A stretch of 7,372 nucleotides of DNA from a candidate division TA06 bacterium SM23_40 (GTDB lineage Bacteria; LJUI01; SM1-40). Where the stretch lies: the NCBI GenBank assembly GCA_001303705.1, contig LJUI01000126.1, positions 1 through 7,372 on the forward strand, read 5' to 3'. A model generated the notes under the pieces. It saw only the letters and a list, made by a program, of their open reading frames with translations, did not search any database and was not told the origin of the DNA. Below, one piece after another: positions 1-5,050 of this stretch. The position numbers and the translations under genes are program-made. Every line of letters begins with the position of its first letter. The first letter of the stretch is position 1.

Positions 1-1
1 C

Positions 2-1036
2 GGCGGAGGGCTTTACTGTTGGAGCTCTTCTCCTAGCATTGTGGGGAACACGATCGCCGGGAATGTCGCCGCCGAGGGTGGGGGCGGCATCCGATGCTAC
101 GGCGACGCCGCTCCGACTATCGAAGGGAACGCCATCGTGGGGAACACGGCCGCGGTCGGCGGCGGTGGAGTGTGCTGCTGGGACCATTCCTCGCCGCTCA
201 TGGTTGGGAACAGAATCTCGGGGAATACCACAGGGAGCGGCGGCGGCATTTACTGCTACGACAACTCTTCCCCGATTATCGTGGGCAACACGATCGTGGG
301 AAACAATGCGGAGTACGGGGGAGGCATTCGCTGCCGCGACTCCTCTTCTCCGGTGATCGTCGGCTGCACGTTTGCGGACAACTGGGCTGGGGGGTACGGC
401 GGGGCAATCCACAACTATAGTTCCTCTCCGATAGTGATCAGCACAATCCTCTGGGGGGATAGTGCCGGAACGGCTGGTGCGGAGATCTACTCGGTGGGCG
501 TCGATACGGTTGTCGTTTCCTATTCAGATGTGGAGGGCGGGTGGCCGGGCGAAGGCAACATCGACGCCGACCCGACGTTCGTACTGGCATCCGAGCGAGA
601 CTACCGACTCCTCTGGCATTCGCCCTGCATCGATGCTGGACATCCTGACTCCCTGGATCCCGACGCCACGAGGAGCGACATGGGTGCGTTCTTCTTCGAC
701 CAGGACGACTACCTTACACTCTACCTGACGCCTGATGCTATGGTGGTGTCGCAGGGTGAGGAGCTTGGTGTGACGTATACTGTCATCAATCGGTGGGCGC
801 AGCCGGAAGCGTTCTGGGTACTGGCGGAGGCGGCCCTTCCAGGCGGGGGCACCCTGAACGTCTTCGGACCTGATCAGTACATACTGCCTGCCGACGCCAT
901 TGTGCAGCGCCATCTTAGTCACTCGGTGCCCGGCTCAGCGCCGCTCGGCATGTACGGGTACCGTTCCAGGATCGGGGTGCCTCCCTCTTCACTCTATGAT
1001 GAGGATAGCTTCAGGTTCGTTGTCGTCGAGCCGTAA
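2..1036 (+). CDS. Secreted right-handed parallel beta-helix repeat protein, 5' partial
   Basis: The reading frame is open from the left edge, so the true start and any signal peptide lie outside the window; 344 residues are visible. The first ~125 residues are rungs of about 26 residues, with a GGG-I-x-C turn, an SSP corner and a GNxIxGN strand, typical of right-handed parallel beta-helices. A Cys recurs at visible residues 6, 32, 59, 85 and 111 (spacing 26, 27, 26, 26), which would stack as a ladder. The helix closes with DADPTF (~188-193), SPCIDAG and DMGAFFFDQ (~227-234), the usual end of this family. Residues ~237-344 look like an Ig-like beta-sandwich ending YDEDSFRFVVVEP. No transmembrane anchor or recognisable type IX sorting domain is visible. 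Cell-surface or secreted carbohydrate binding or lysis is possible, but no catalytic residues can be assigned. Confidence 0.9.
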   Translation, partial: GGGLYCWSSSPSIVGNTIAGNVAAEGGGGIRCYGDAAPTIEGNAIVGNTAAVGGGGVCCWDHSSPLMVGNRISGNTTGSGGGIYCYDNSSPIIVGNTIVGNNAEYGGGIRCRDSSSPVIVGCTFADNWAGGYGGAIHNYSSSPIVISTILWGDSAGTAGAEIYSVGVDTVVVSYSDVEGGWPGEGNIDADPTFVLASERDYRLLWHSPCIDAGHPDSLDPDATRSDMGAFFFDQDDYLTLYLTPDAMVVSQGEELGVTYTVINRWAQPEAFWVLAEAALPGGGTLNVFGPDQYILPADAIVQRHLSHSVPGSAPLGMYGYRSRIGVPPSSLYDEDSFRFVVVEP

Positions 1037-1420
1037 CATGCGCGGACGTTGGTGGCTGACGTGGGCGGTCTGCTCGGTCCATAATCGAGAGCAGGGGAGC
1101 GCGGGTCCCCCGAATCCAGAGGGTGGATATGAGGGGATCGGGTCAGAGGTCAGTACGGCCGAGGCTGGGGTGTGCCTCTGTCCGGGGCTGCACTCGGCAT
1201 GTTGCAGGCTTTTCCCGGGTTGCTGCAGGGATCTTGGACGACAGACGGATACGAGCGTGATGTGATCTACCCGAGCGCCAAAGCTGCTTGGGTGTTTTTT
1301 GCTGCGGGTGGTGAGCGTGTGAAGTCGATCTCCACTACGACTTGGAAGGCTCTGTGGGGAGACGCGTCCGCTGTCGGCTTCCTTTGAGATGTTGAGAGTG
1401 GGAGGCGAAACCGAGCGCTG
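1037..1420. other. Gene-free stretch between beta-helix gene and beta-helix fragment
   Basis: Short open frames occur (for example 1172-1387) but have no Shine-Dalgarno site, no signal-peptide pattern and no recognisable domain. The clearest element is the terminator at 1269-1300. GAGATG at 1386-1391 and CATCTC at 1426-1431 form a widely spaced 6-bp inverted repeat around the start of the next fragment. Nothing else is supported. Confidence 0.6.
1269..1300 (+). terminator. Rho-independent terminator
   Basis: ACCCGAGC (1269-1276) pairs with GCTTGGGT (1286-1293), giving 8 bp with one G-T wobble and a 9-nt loop. A G and then six T (1295-1300) follow. This is the only T6 run after a stem that I found in the window. 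It lies about 230 nt downstream of the beta-helix stop codon, so it would end either a long 3' UTR or a separate short transcript. Confidence 0.6.
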
Positions 1421-1612
1421 GTGAGCATCTCAGGGACTGTGCTTCACGTGCCGTGCCAGCATCCGACCATTCAGGCCGGGATCGATGCGCGAGTGGACGG
1501 AGACACGGTACTGGTGGCGCCTGGTACCTACACCGGCAGTGGGAATCGGGATCCGGACTTCAATAGTAAGGCGATTGTGGTGAGATCATCGCAGGGCCCT
1601 GAGTCCAGATGA
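1421..1612 (+). pseudogene. Orphan N-terminal fragment of a beta-helix protein
   Basis: The 63-codon frame encodes LHVPCQHPTIQAGIDARVDG followed by DTVLVAPGTYTGSGNRD and KAIVVRSSQGPE. This is the classic first segment of secreted beta-helix proteins, normally just after the signal peptide (LHVPxxxPTIQAGIDAAxDGDTVLVAPGTY). Here there is no signal peptide: the same frame has a stop at 1385-1387 and only polar residues between. The GTG at 1421 has no convincing Shine-Dalgarno site. Resemblance to the family stops after GPE (~1605) and a TGA follows at 1610. The rest of the protein (normally several hundred residues of rungs) is absent downstream in any frame I could recognise. I read it as a decayed or recombined copy related to the upstream gene family. 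A short expressed peptide cannot be excluded. Confidence 0.75.
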
Positions 1613-1649
1613 AATAGGCGACACGTACGTTGGCCGCTCGAAGGCGACT

Positions 1650-1672
1650 GAGCGCCTCGTGATGAGGCGCTC
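1650..1672. repeat. Perfect 9-bp inverted repeat
   Basis: GAGCGCCTC (1650-1658), a 5-nt loop GTGAT, and GAGGCGCTC (1664-1672) form a perfect GC-rich stem. CGCTC at 1635-1639 can pair instead with GAGCG at 1650-1654, so two mutually exclusive folds are possible. No T-run follows, so it is not a standard intrinsic terminator. Confidence 0.7.
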
Positions 1673-1801
1673 GATGTCGTACATAGAAAGACGGGGCCCG
1701 CCACTTCTCCCTTGACGGATGGTCTGGTATATGACAGTCTCGACTTCTACAAGAACGTCGGTTTCGCCCGAAGATACGCCGCGCGCAGCGAAGACGACCA
1801 T

Positions 1802-1874
1802 AGATGTGGGTTAACATCTGCGCCTGAAGGCGTGTATTCGTCTCCATGTAGGATACGTCGCTTCGACGTTGGAG
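1802..1874. repeat. Row of three hairpins
   Basis: AGATGT (1802-1807) pairs with ACATCT (1814-1819). CGCC-TGAA-GGCG (1821-1832) makes a tetraloop hairpin. CTCCA (1842-1846) and ACGTCG (1855-1860) pair with CGACGT (1864-1869) and TGGAG (1870-1874), giving an 11-bp stem with an 8-nt one-sided bulge and a 3-nt loop. The close packing suggests a folded RNA. No known RNA family was recognised. Confidence 0.5.
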
Positions 1875-1961
1875 TCGATTATAGTCTGATTCGGGATAAC
1901 CCTTCGTCTGTAGTGGCGAACAATAGACTGCATGCCTAAACAGAGGCGCCCATGCGTGGCA

Positions 1962-1990
1962 CGCCGAACGGAGTCGAATCCTGATCGGCG
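1962..1990 (+). promoter_or_regulatory. Hairpin just upstream of the 99-aa gene
   Basis: CGCCGA (1962-1967) pairs perfectly with TCGGCG (1985-1990). Inside, GGA (1970-1972) pairs with TCC (1979-1981). The hairpin ends 20 nt before the Shine-Dalgarno site at 2011. GGCG at 1945-1948 could pair with CGCC at 1962-1965 as an alternative fold, so a leader or attenuation role is conceivable but unproven. Confidence 0.35.
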
Positions 1991-2010
1991 AAGATCCCGT
2001 TTGAGTGCCC

Positions 2011-2018
2011 GAGGAGGA
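2011..2018 (+). promoter_or_regulatory. Shine-Dalgarno site deciding the 99-aa gene start
   Basis: GAGGAGGA lies 4-5 nt before the ATG at 2023. The in-frame GTG at 2005 lies upstream of this site and would place it inside the coding region, so 2023 is the better start. Confidence 0.8.
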
Positions 2019-2022
2019 CTTC

Positions 2023-2322
2023 ATGGTGAGTGGAGGAGCGGCAGGAGCAACAGCTGCGGTGGCGGGCGCCGCCGCGGTGATCGCGCAAGCCATCAAGGCC
2101 TCTGGGGTCATCGTGCGCGTCGATGCCCGGGATTTTGTCTCCATTCTTTCAAGGAACAAAGAGCCTCTCGTTGTAGTAGCACAAGGTAGATGGCCTAACA
2201 GGGGCTACCAATACCTCACGAGCTACAAGGGGTTGGCGTTCTTCACGAAGTGCAAAGAGCCCCTGCAGCTGCCAGGCGTGGCTGAACTCATCACGGCGAG
2301 GAGCATCTGGATTCCGGGATAG
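2023..2322 (+). CDS. Small conserved-looking protein of unknown function (99 aa)
   Basis: The start at 2023 is set by a strong GAGGAGGA site. Residues 3-24 are almost entirely Gly, Ala, Thr, Val and Ile and form a hydrophobic small-residue helix, possibly membrane-inserted or packing through Gly/Ala faces. Residues ~28-99 look like a small globular alpha/beta domain: IVRVDARDFVSIL, EPLVVVAQ, then YQYLTSYKGLAFFTK (64-76), a Lys-Glu-Pro-Leu turn and a terminal SIWIPG. The YLTSYKGLAFF stretch seems familiar from unnamed bacterial proteins, but I cannot attach a family or function. The next gene starts 173 nt downstream with an equally strong ribosome site and encodes a small membrane protein, so they may be functionally linked. 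Codon and amino-acid patterns look like a genuine gene. Confidence 0.8.
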   Translation: MVSGGAAGATAAVAGAAAVIAQAIKASGVIVRVDARDFVSILSRNKEPLVVVAQGRWPNRGYQYLTSYKGLAFFTKCKEPLQLPGVAELITARSIWIPG

Positions 2323-2425
2323 GATGTTTCAATCCCCGTCCGACCGACCCGAAAGGTTGCGCCGTCGCCGCCTCCCCCAACAGCGTTAGATGGCTACCTG
2401 TGAGGACCTGATGCTGACGGTTGCG

Positions 2426-2463
2426 CTGCTACTGTTCCCCGTCGCGACAGCACTGGATAGCAG
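2426..2463. repeat. Nested hairpin upstream of the membrane-protein gene
   Basis: CTGCTA (2426-2431) pairs with TAGCAG (2458-2463). Immediately inside, CTGT (2432-2435) pairs with ACAG (2447-2450), and the loop contains the palindrome GTCGCGAC. It lies 20 nt before the Shine-Dalgarno site at 2484. No T-run follows. Confidence 0.45.
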
Positions 2464-2483
2464 TCCCTTCAGGGCCCAATATC

Positions 2484-2490
2484 GGAGGAG
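2484..2490 (+). promoter_or_regulatory. Shine-Dalgarno site deciding the 128-aa gene start
   Basis: GGAGGAG is followed by a 5-nt gap and the ATG at 2496. The open frame reaches back to 2421, but that extension is Cys/Ser/Pro-rich and contains this site, so it is untranslated leader. Confidence 0.8.
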
Positions 2491-2495
2491 ACCTT

Positions 2496-2882
2496 ATGTT
2501 CGCCGTTCTGCTCGTCGTAACGTTCGTGATCGCTGTGCTGGTTTCCTTTGTCGTGGTGAGGCTGTTCGAAAAACCGATCAGAGCCATCCTCGGACGGATC
2601 GTCTCAGAGGAACTCAGCAAGGCCTGGGAGCGGTACCTCAAGTTCGCCATCTATGTAGTAGGGGTGTCGGGTGGCGTACGCGTATGGGAGCTGGAGAAGT
2701 ACATCACGCCTCAGGGCGAAGAGACAGAGCCCATTGTCCTCAATGCAGCACGGTGGACTCTGGAGGTCTATCGGACGATCATCGGGACCCTGCAGAGCGT
2801 CGCGTGGATGCTTCTCGTCTTCTTCCTATTTGCGCTCATCGCATACGTGATAGTCCGCGGGCGTGAGCACAAGCAGGCGTGA
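2496..2882 (+). CDS. Small membrane protein of unknown function (128 aa)
   Basis: The ATG at 2496 follows GGAGGAG at ideal spacing. Residues 2-22 form a strong N-terminal membrane helix (FAVLLVVTFVIAVLVSFVVV), followed by the basic RLFEKPIRAILGR. Residues 47-62 (around KFAIYVVGVSGGV) are moderately hydrophobic and may be a second or re-entrant segment. Residues 63-98 are polar, with WELEKYITPQGEE and RWTLEVYRTI. Residues 99-120 are a clear last membrane helix, then a charged tail RGREHKQA. Two or three membrane passes are likely. No catalytic motif or named family was recognised. The 99-aa gene lies just upstream on the same strand, which suggests joint expression. The TGA stop is also the first three bases of a repeat unit, so the exact C-terminus may have been set by repeat insertion. 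Confidence 0.8.
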   Translation: MFAVLLVVTFVIAVLVSFVVVRLFEKPIRAILGRIVSEELSKAWERYLKFAIYVVGVSGGVRVWELEKYITPQGEETEPIVLNAARWTLEVYRTIIGTLQSVAWMLLVFFLFALIAYVIVRGREHKQA

Positions 2883-2941
2883 GCCTGAGGGACGTACGGG
2901 AGTGTCGGGGACGTTGGTAGGTTCAGAAGGTTATCGACGGG
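2880..2941 (+). repeat. Interspersed repeat cluster A
   Basis: Two units of the repeat family seen again at 6539-6734. The first is TGAGCCTGAGGGACGTAC, whose TGA is the stop of the preceding gene. The second spans 2906-2941. Positions 2906-2932 (27 nt, starting CGGGGACGTTGG) are identical to 6563-6589. The following GGTTATCGACG resembles GGTTATTGATG in cluster B. No transposase gene is present. Confidence 0.85.
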
Positions 2942-3161
2942 TTCGGTATGCGAGCTCTCCCTCGGTCGCCTGTGCCCGGCAGATCCGAGCAGGATCGGGA
3001 TCGAGGAGTAGGTACGGGGAGACACAACATACTAGAGATCTCCCGCAGTGTGGGATCTCGTTGGGATCTCTCTGCCGCAAGGTCTGACTTTCGCTGGGAC
3101 GATTCGCAGAGGGACAAGTTTCAATCGGGAGCGACTCAGGGTAAGCTGGAGTTATGAGAGG
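2942..3161. other. Spacer before the alkD-like gene
   Basis: No gene is supported. GAGA (3035-3038) plus TCCC (3041-3044) pair with GGGA (3052-3055) plus TCTC (3056-3059), a bulged 8-bp hairpin. TGGGATCTC is repeated directly at 3051-3059 and 3062-3070. No convincing promoter was found. A possible GGAG at 3148-3151 lies 10 nt before the next start. Confidence 0.45.
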
Positions 3162-3842
3162 ATGGCACAACAGGATGAACAGATAGATAGAGAGGCTATT
3201 GCCGCGGAGATCGATGCGGAGATCAGGGCGTTGCGGGCGAAGCCAAAGACGCAGGATGTGCGGGCCGTCCGCCGCAAGTTCTCCAGACGCCTCAAGAACG
3301 TTGCCGCTGAGGAGGTCATCGGTGTGGCCTGGCAGCTTCTCACCCGGCACGGGCGCCGCTGGGTGGCCTATGAATTGATCTACAAACATACCTCAGCGCT
3401 TCGCAGCCTGAGGCCGAGGCAGATCAAGCAGTTCGGGCGTGGGATCAACAGCTGGGGATCTACAGACGTATTTGCCGGCTATCTGTCTGGACCTGCCTGG
3501 CGTGAGGGGCAGCTGTCGGACAGGACGATTCAGGGCTGGGCTCGTTCAGGGAATCGGTGGTGGCGGCGCGCAGCGCTGGTCAGCACTACGGCACTCAATG
3601 TCAAAGCCCGGGGTGGAAGGGGGGATGTTCCCCGCACACTGAAGGTCTGCTGCATCCTCGTGGACGACCGTGACGACATGGTGGTGAAGGCCATGTCGTG
3701 GGCGCTGCGCGAGCTCGTTCAGCACGACCCGAAGGCAGTCCGTGGCTTTCTCGCGAAACATGAGGATGCACTGGCTGCACGGGTGAAGCGTGAGGTGAGG
3801 AACAAACTTACGACGGGCCTGAAGAACCCGCGCCGGAGGTGA
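3162..3842 (+). CDS. AlkD-like DNA alkylation repair glycosylase
   Basis: Predicted 226-aa HEAT-like-repeat DNA glycosylase that removes alkylated bases such as 3-methyladenine and 7-methylguanine in base excision repair. The length matches Bacillus cereus AlkD (about 237 aa). The signature residues that I recall from that enzyme are all present in matching contexts: Trp98 and Asp102 in SWGSTD (W-x3-D, as AlkD Trp109/Asp113), Arg136 before Ala-Ala in WWRRAAL (as Arg148), and Trp180 in KAMSWALREL (as Trp187). Helical repeats run throughout, with a basic C-terminus ending KNPRRR. I chose ATG 3162, which gives the N-terminus MAQQDEQIDREAIAAEI; the frame is open back to 3048 but that part does not look like protein. 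The ribosome site is weak (GGAG, 10-nt gap). It stands alone, flanked by repeats and an AT-rich gap, with no other repair gene nearby. Confidence 0.9.
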   Translation: MAQQDEQIDREAIAAEIDAEIRALRAKPKTQDVRAVRRKFSRRLKNVAAEEVIGVAWQLLTRHGRRWVAYELIYKHTSALRSLRPRQIKQFGRGINSWGSTDVFAGYLSGPAWREGQLSDRTIQGWARSGNRWWRRAALVSTTALNVKARGGRGDVPRTLKVCCILVDDRDDMVVKAMSWALRELVQHDPKAVRGFLAKHEDALAARVKREVRNKLTTGLKNPRRR

Positions 3843-3867
3843 GTTCGGGGTCGTTGGCGTGGCCTTG

Positions 3868-3935
3868 TTGACTCGCGTTTTCGCAACTAAATCTAGGGTG
3901 GCGGTGAATCTGTAATCCATTATTATTTGCTTTGA
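3868..3935 (+). promoter_or_regulatory. Candidate promoter region of the zinc-ribbon/LemA/M48 operon
   Basis: The gap after the alkD-like gene contains TTGACT (3868-3873) and a locally AT-rich run including CTAAATCTAG and TAATCCATTATTATTTGC. This is the most AT-rich spot before the operon. No -10 box with ideal 17-nt spacing to TTGACT is evident, so the exact promoter cannot be set. Confidence 0.25.
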
Positions 3936-3959
3936 AGGCCAGATCGCGGCCAAGACATC

Positions 3960-3966
3960 AGGAGGA
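3960..3966 (+). promoter_or_regulatory. Shine-Dalgarno site for a TTG start
   Basis: AGGAGGA is followed by a 5-nt gap (CTAGA) and the TTG at 3972. It supports TTG as the initiator, because the first zinc-ribbon Cys is already residue 3 and no room exists for a later start. Confidence 0.75.
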
Positions 3967-3971
3967 CTAGA

Positions 3972-4364
3972 TTGAATTGCCCTGTCTGCAGACAGCCCAT
4001 GATCGTCCTGGAGCTCGACCAGGTGGAGATAGACCACTGCACCACGTGCGGAGGCATATGGCTTGATGCCGGAGAACTTGAGCTTCTGCTTGGTGACTCT
4101 GTCGAAAAGGACGGGTTTCTTGCATCGTTTGAGGCGGATGCCGCTGGCGGAGAGAAGCACAGAAGGTGTCCAATATGTTCGAAAAAGATGGAAAAGGTCG
4201 TCTGCGGGGCAGAGAAGAGAGTCCGGATCGATAGGTGTCGACGGAATGACGGCATCTGGCTGGACGAAGGTGAGCTCGAGGAGATCGTCACGTTGAGCAG
4301 TCTGGGCCGGCATAATCGCGTCCTGGACCTGCTCAAGGATATGTTCGCAAAGAAAGCGCAATGA
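3972..4364 (+). CDS. TFIIB-type zinc-ribbon protein (zf-TFIIB family), two ribbons
   Basis: A 130-aa soluble protein with two copies of the zf-TFIIB ribbon. Ribbon 1 is complete: Cys3-x2-Cys6, then Cys23-x2-Cys26 in CTTCGGIWLDAGELE. Ribbon 2 has Cys66-x2-Cys69, but the second pair reads Cys89-Arg-Arg-Asn-Asp-Gly before IWLDEGELE (95-103). Related proteins that I recall have CPxGHG at this place, so Asp93 would replace a possible His ligand. The C-terminus (~105-130) is a charged helix. The family probably binds zinc and acts as a protein-interaction or nucleic-acid-binding module; the specific role is unknown. It is the first gene of a run with LemA (26-nt gap) and an M48 protease that itself carries zinc ribbons, so a role with that membrane proteolysis pair is likely. 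The TTG start is supported by AGGAGGA. Confidence 0.88.
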   Translation: MNCPVCRQPMIVLELDQVEIDHCTTCGGIWLDAGELELLLGDSVEKDGFLASFEADAAGGEKHRRCPICSKKMEKVVCGAEKRVRIDRCRRNDGIWLDEGELEEIVTLSSLGRHNRVLDLLKDMFAKKAQ

Positions 4365-4390
4365 GATGATGAGATGAAAGGAGGGCCAAG

Positions 4391-4948
4391 ATGGTCTTTG
4401 GACTGATAGTGCTGGCAGTTGTCATTGTAGCTGTGTTCGGGTTTATCGGGATCTACAATTCCCTGATACAGCTGAGGAACCGAGTGAAGAACGCGTGGTC
4501 ACAGATCGATGTCCAGCTGAAGAGGCGACACGACCTCATCCCGAATCTGGTGGAGACCGCCAAGGGATACATGAAGCATGAAAGGGAGACACTTGAAAAC
4601 GTTACGCAGGCAAGGAGCAGGGCGGTCGGCGCCGGAACCGTGGGCGAGAAGTCGAAGGCCGAGGGCGCTCTGAGCGGCGCCATAGGCAGATTCATGCTGG
4701 TTGTTGAGAATTACCCCGACCTGAAGGCGAATCAGAACTTTCTGGCGTTACAGGAAGAACTGACGGCAACAGAGAACAGGATCGGGTTTGCCAGGCAGAG
4801 CTACAACGATCAGGTGCTCTTCTTCAACAACAAAATCCAGATGTTTCCCTCGAACATAGTAGCCGGGATGTTCAGCTTCAGGGCGGAAGAGTTTTTCGAG
4901 ATCGAAGAAGAGGCGGAACGAGCAGTACCGAAGGTGAGTTTCTCGTGA
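4391..4948 (+). CDS. lemA: LemA family protein
   Basis: A 185-aa membrane-anchored helical protein. Residues 2-21 form one N-terminal membrane helix ([20 protein letters not shown]). The family hallmarks follow: [20 protein letters not shown] (22-41), [39 protein letters not shown] (107-126), [16 protein letters not shown], the [17 protein letters not shown] segment (~145-161) and a C-terminal [17 protein letters not shown]. Length and motifs match full-length LemA, so it looks intact. The bulk of the protein is expected to be a long helical bundle outside the membrane core. LemA is often found beside HtpX/M48 proteases, as here, but its biochemical role is not settled; a scaffold or adaptor role is inference. 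The start at 4391 follows AAAGGAGGG with a 5-nt gap. The zinc-ribbon gene ends 26 nt upstream. Confidence 0.95.
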   Translation: MVFGLIVLAVVIVAVFGFIGIYNSLIQLRNRVKNAWSQIDVQLKRRHDLIPNLVETAKGYMKHERETLENVTQARSRAVGAGTVGEKSKAEGALSGAIGRFMLVVENYPDLKANQNFLALQEELTATENRIGFARQSYNDQVLFFNNKIQMFPSNIVAGMFSFRAEEFFEIEEEAERAVPKVSFS

Positions 4949-4983
4949 TCGCCTCCGGTGATCTGGGTTGCCAGTCCATCGAG

Positions 4984-5010
4984 GGCCGCGTATGTCACAA
5001 TGTAGCGGCC
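4984..5010. repeat. Inverted repeat in the lemA-M48 gap
   Basis: GGCCGC (4984-4989) and GCGGCC (5005-5010) are a perfect 6-bp inverted repeat with a 15-nt loop. The right arm directly abuts AAGGA at 5011, the candidate ribosome site of the mini-ORF below, so folding could affect its accessibility. No T-run follows, so it is not an intrinsic terminator. Confidence 0.45.
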
Positions 5011-5023
5011 AAGGATCGATAGC

Positions 5024-5044
5024 ATGTCGGCCCGCTGTGAGTAG
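5024..5044 (+). CDS. Possible leader mini-ORF before the M48 gene
   Basis: ATG at 5024, in frame with the protease, encodes MSARCE and stops at TAG 5042-5044, 6 nt before the protease ATG. AAGGA at 5011-5015 lies 8 nt upstream of it. The protease start has no good Shine-Dalgarno site of its own, so translational coupling through this short frame is possible. A six-codon frame can easily occur by chance. Confidence 0.25.
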   Translation: MSARCE

Positions 5045-5050
5045 ATAGCC

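Larger units (their letters stand above)
1613..2022. other. Hairpin-rich gene-free stretch
   Basis: No frame on either strand has a start site plus a recognisable domain. The stretch contains several compact inverted repeats: 1650-1672, 1802-1819, 1821-1832, 1842-1874 and 1962-1990. They could belong to a structured RNA, a leader of the next gene, or decayed sequence. The order and perfection of the stems are seen directly; any function is inference. Confidence 0.5.

Noticed and set aside
1712-1733. TTGACG and TATATG as a promoter
   Set aside because: The two boxes are only about 10 nt apart, too close for a sigma-70 promoter.
1586-1801. Minus-strand frame of 71 codons in the hairpin-rich stretch
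   Set aside because: The composition is not implausible, but there is no Shine-Dalgarno site and no recognised domain. It overlaps the pseudogene end and the perfect inverted repeat.
1968-1985. GAGTCGAATCC as a tRNA T-arm
   Set aside because: The flanking bases do not form a 5-bp T-stem, and no anticodon arm, D arm or acceptor stem can be built around it.
2325-2345. GTTTCAATCCCC, similar to the end of some CRISPR repeats
   Set aside because: Only one copy occurs here (a different GTTTCAATCGGG is at 3119). There is no regular spacing and there are no cas genes, so it is not an array.
2390-2866. Plus-strand frame of 158 codons overlapping the membrane-protein gene
   Set aside because: An Arg/Cys-rich sequence without a ribosome site, in a different frame from the gene with the strong Shine-Dalgarno site and membrane helices.
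3048-3161. N-terminal extension of the alkD-like gene to 3048
   Set aside because: The extra 38 residues overlap a hairpin and a direct repeat and do not resemble the family N-terminus. The ATG at 3162 gives the usual length.
3546-4361. Long minus-strand open frame of 271 codons
   Set aside because: It lies antisense across the alkD-like gene end and the zinc-ribbon gene, both strongly supported. It has no recognisable domain or ribosome site, so it is a GC-driven shadow.
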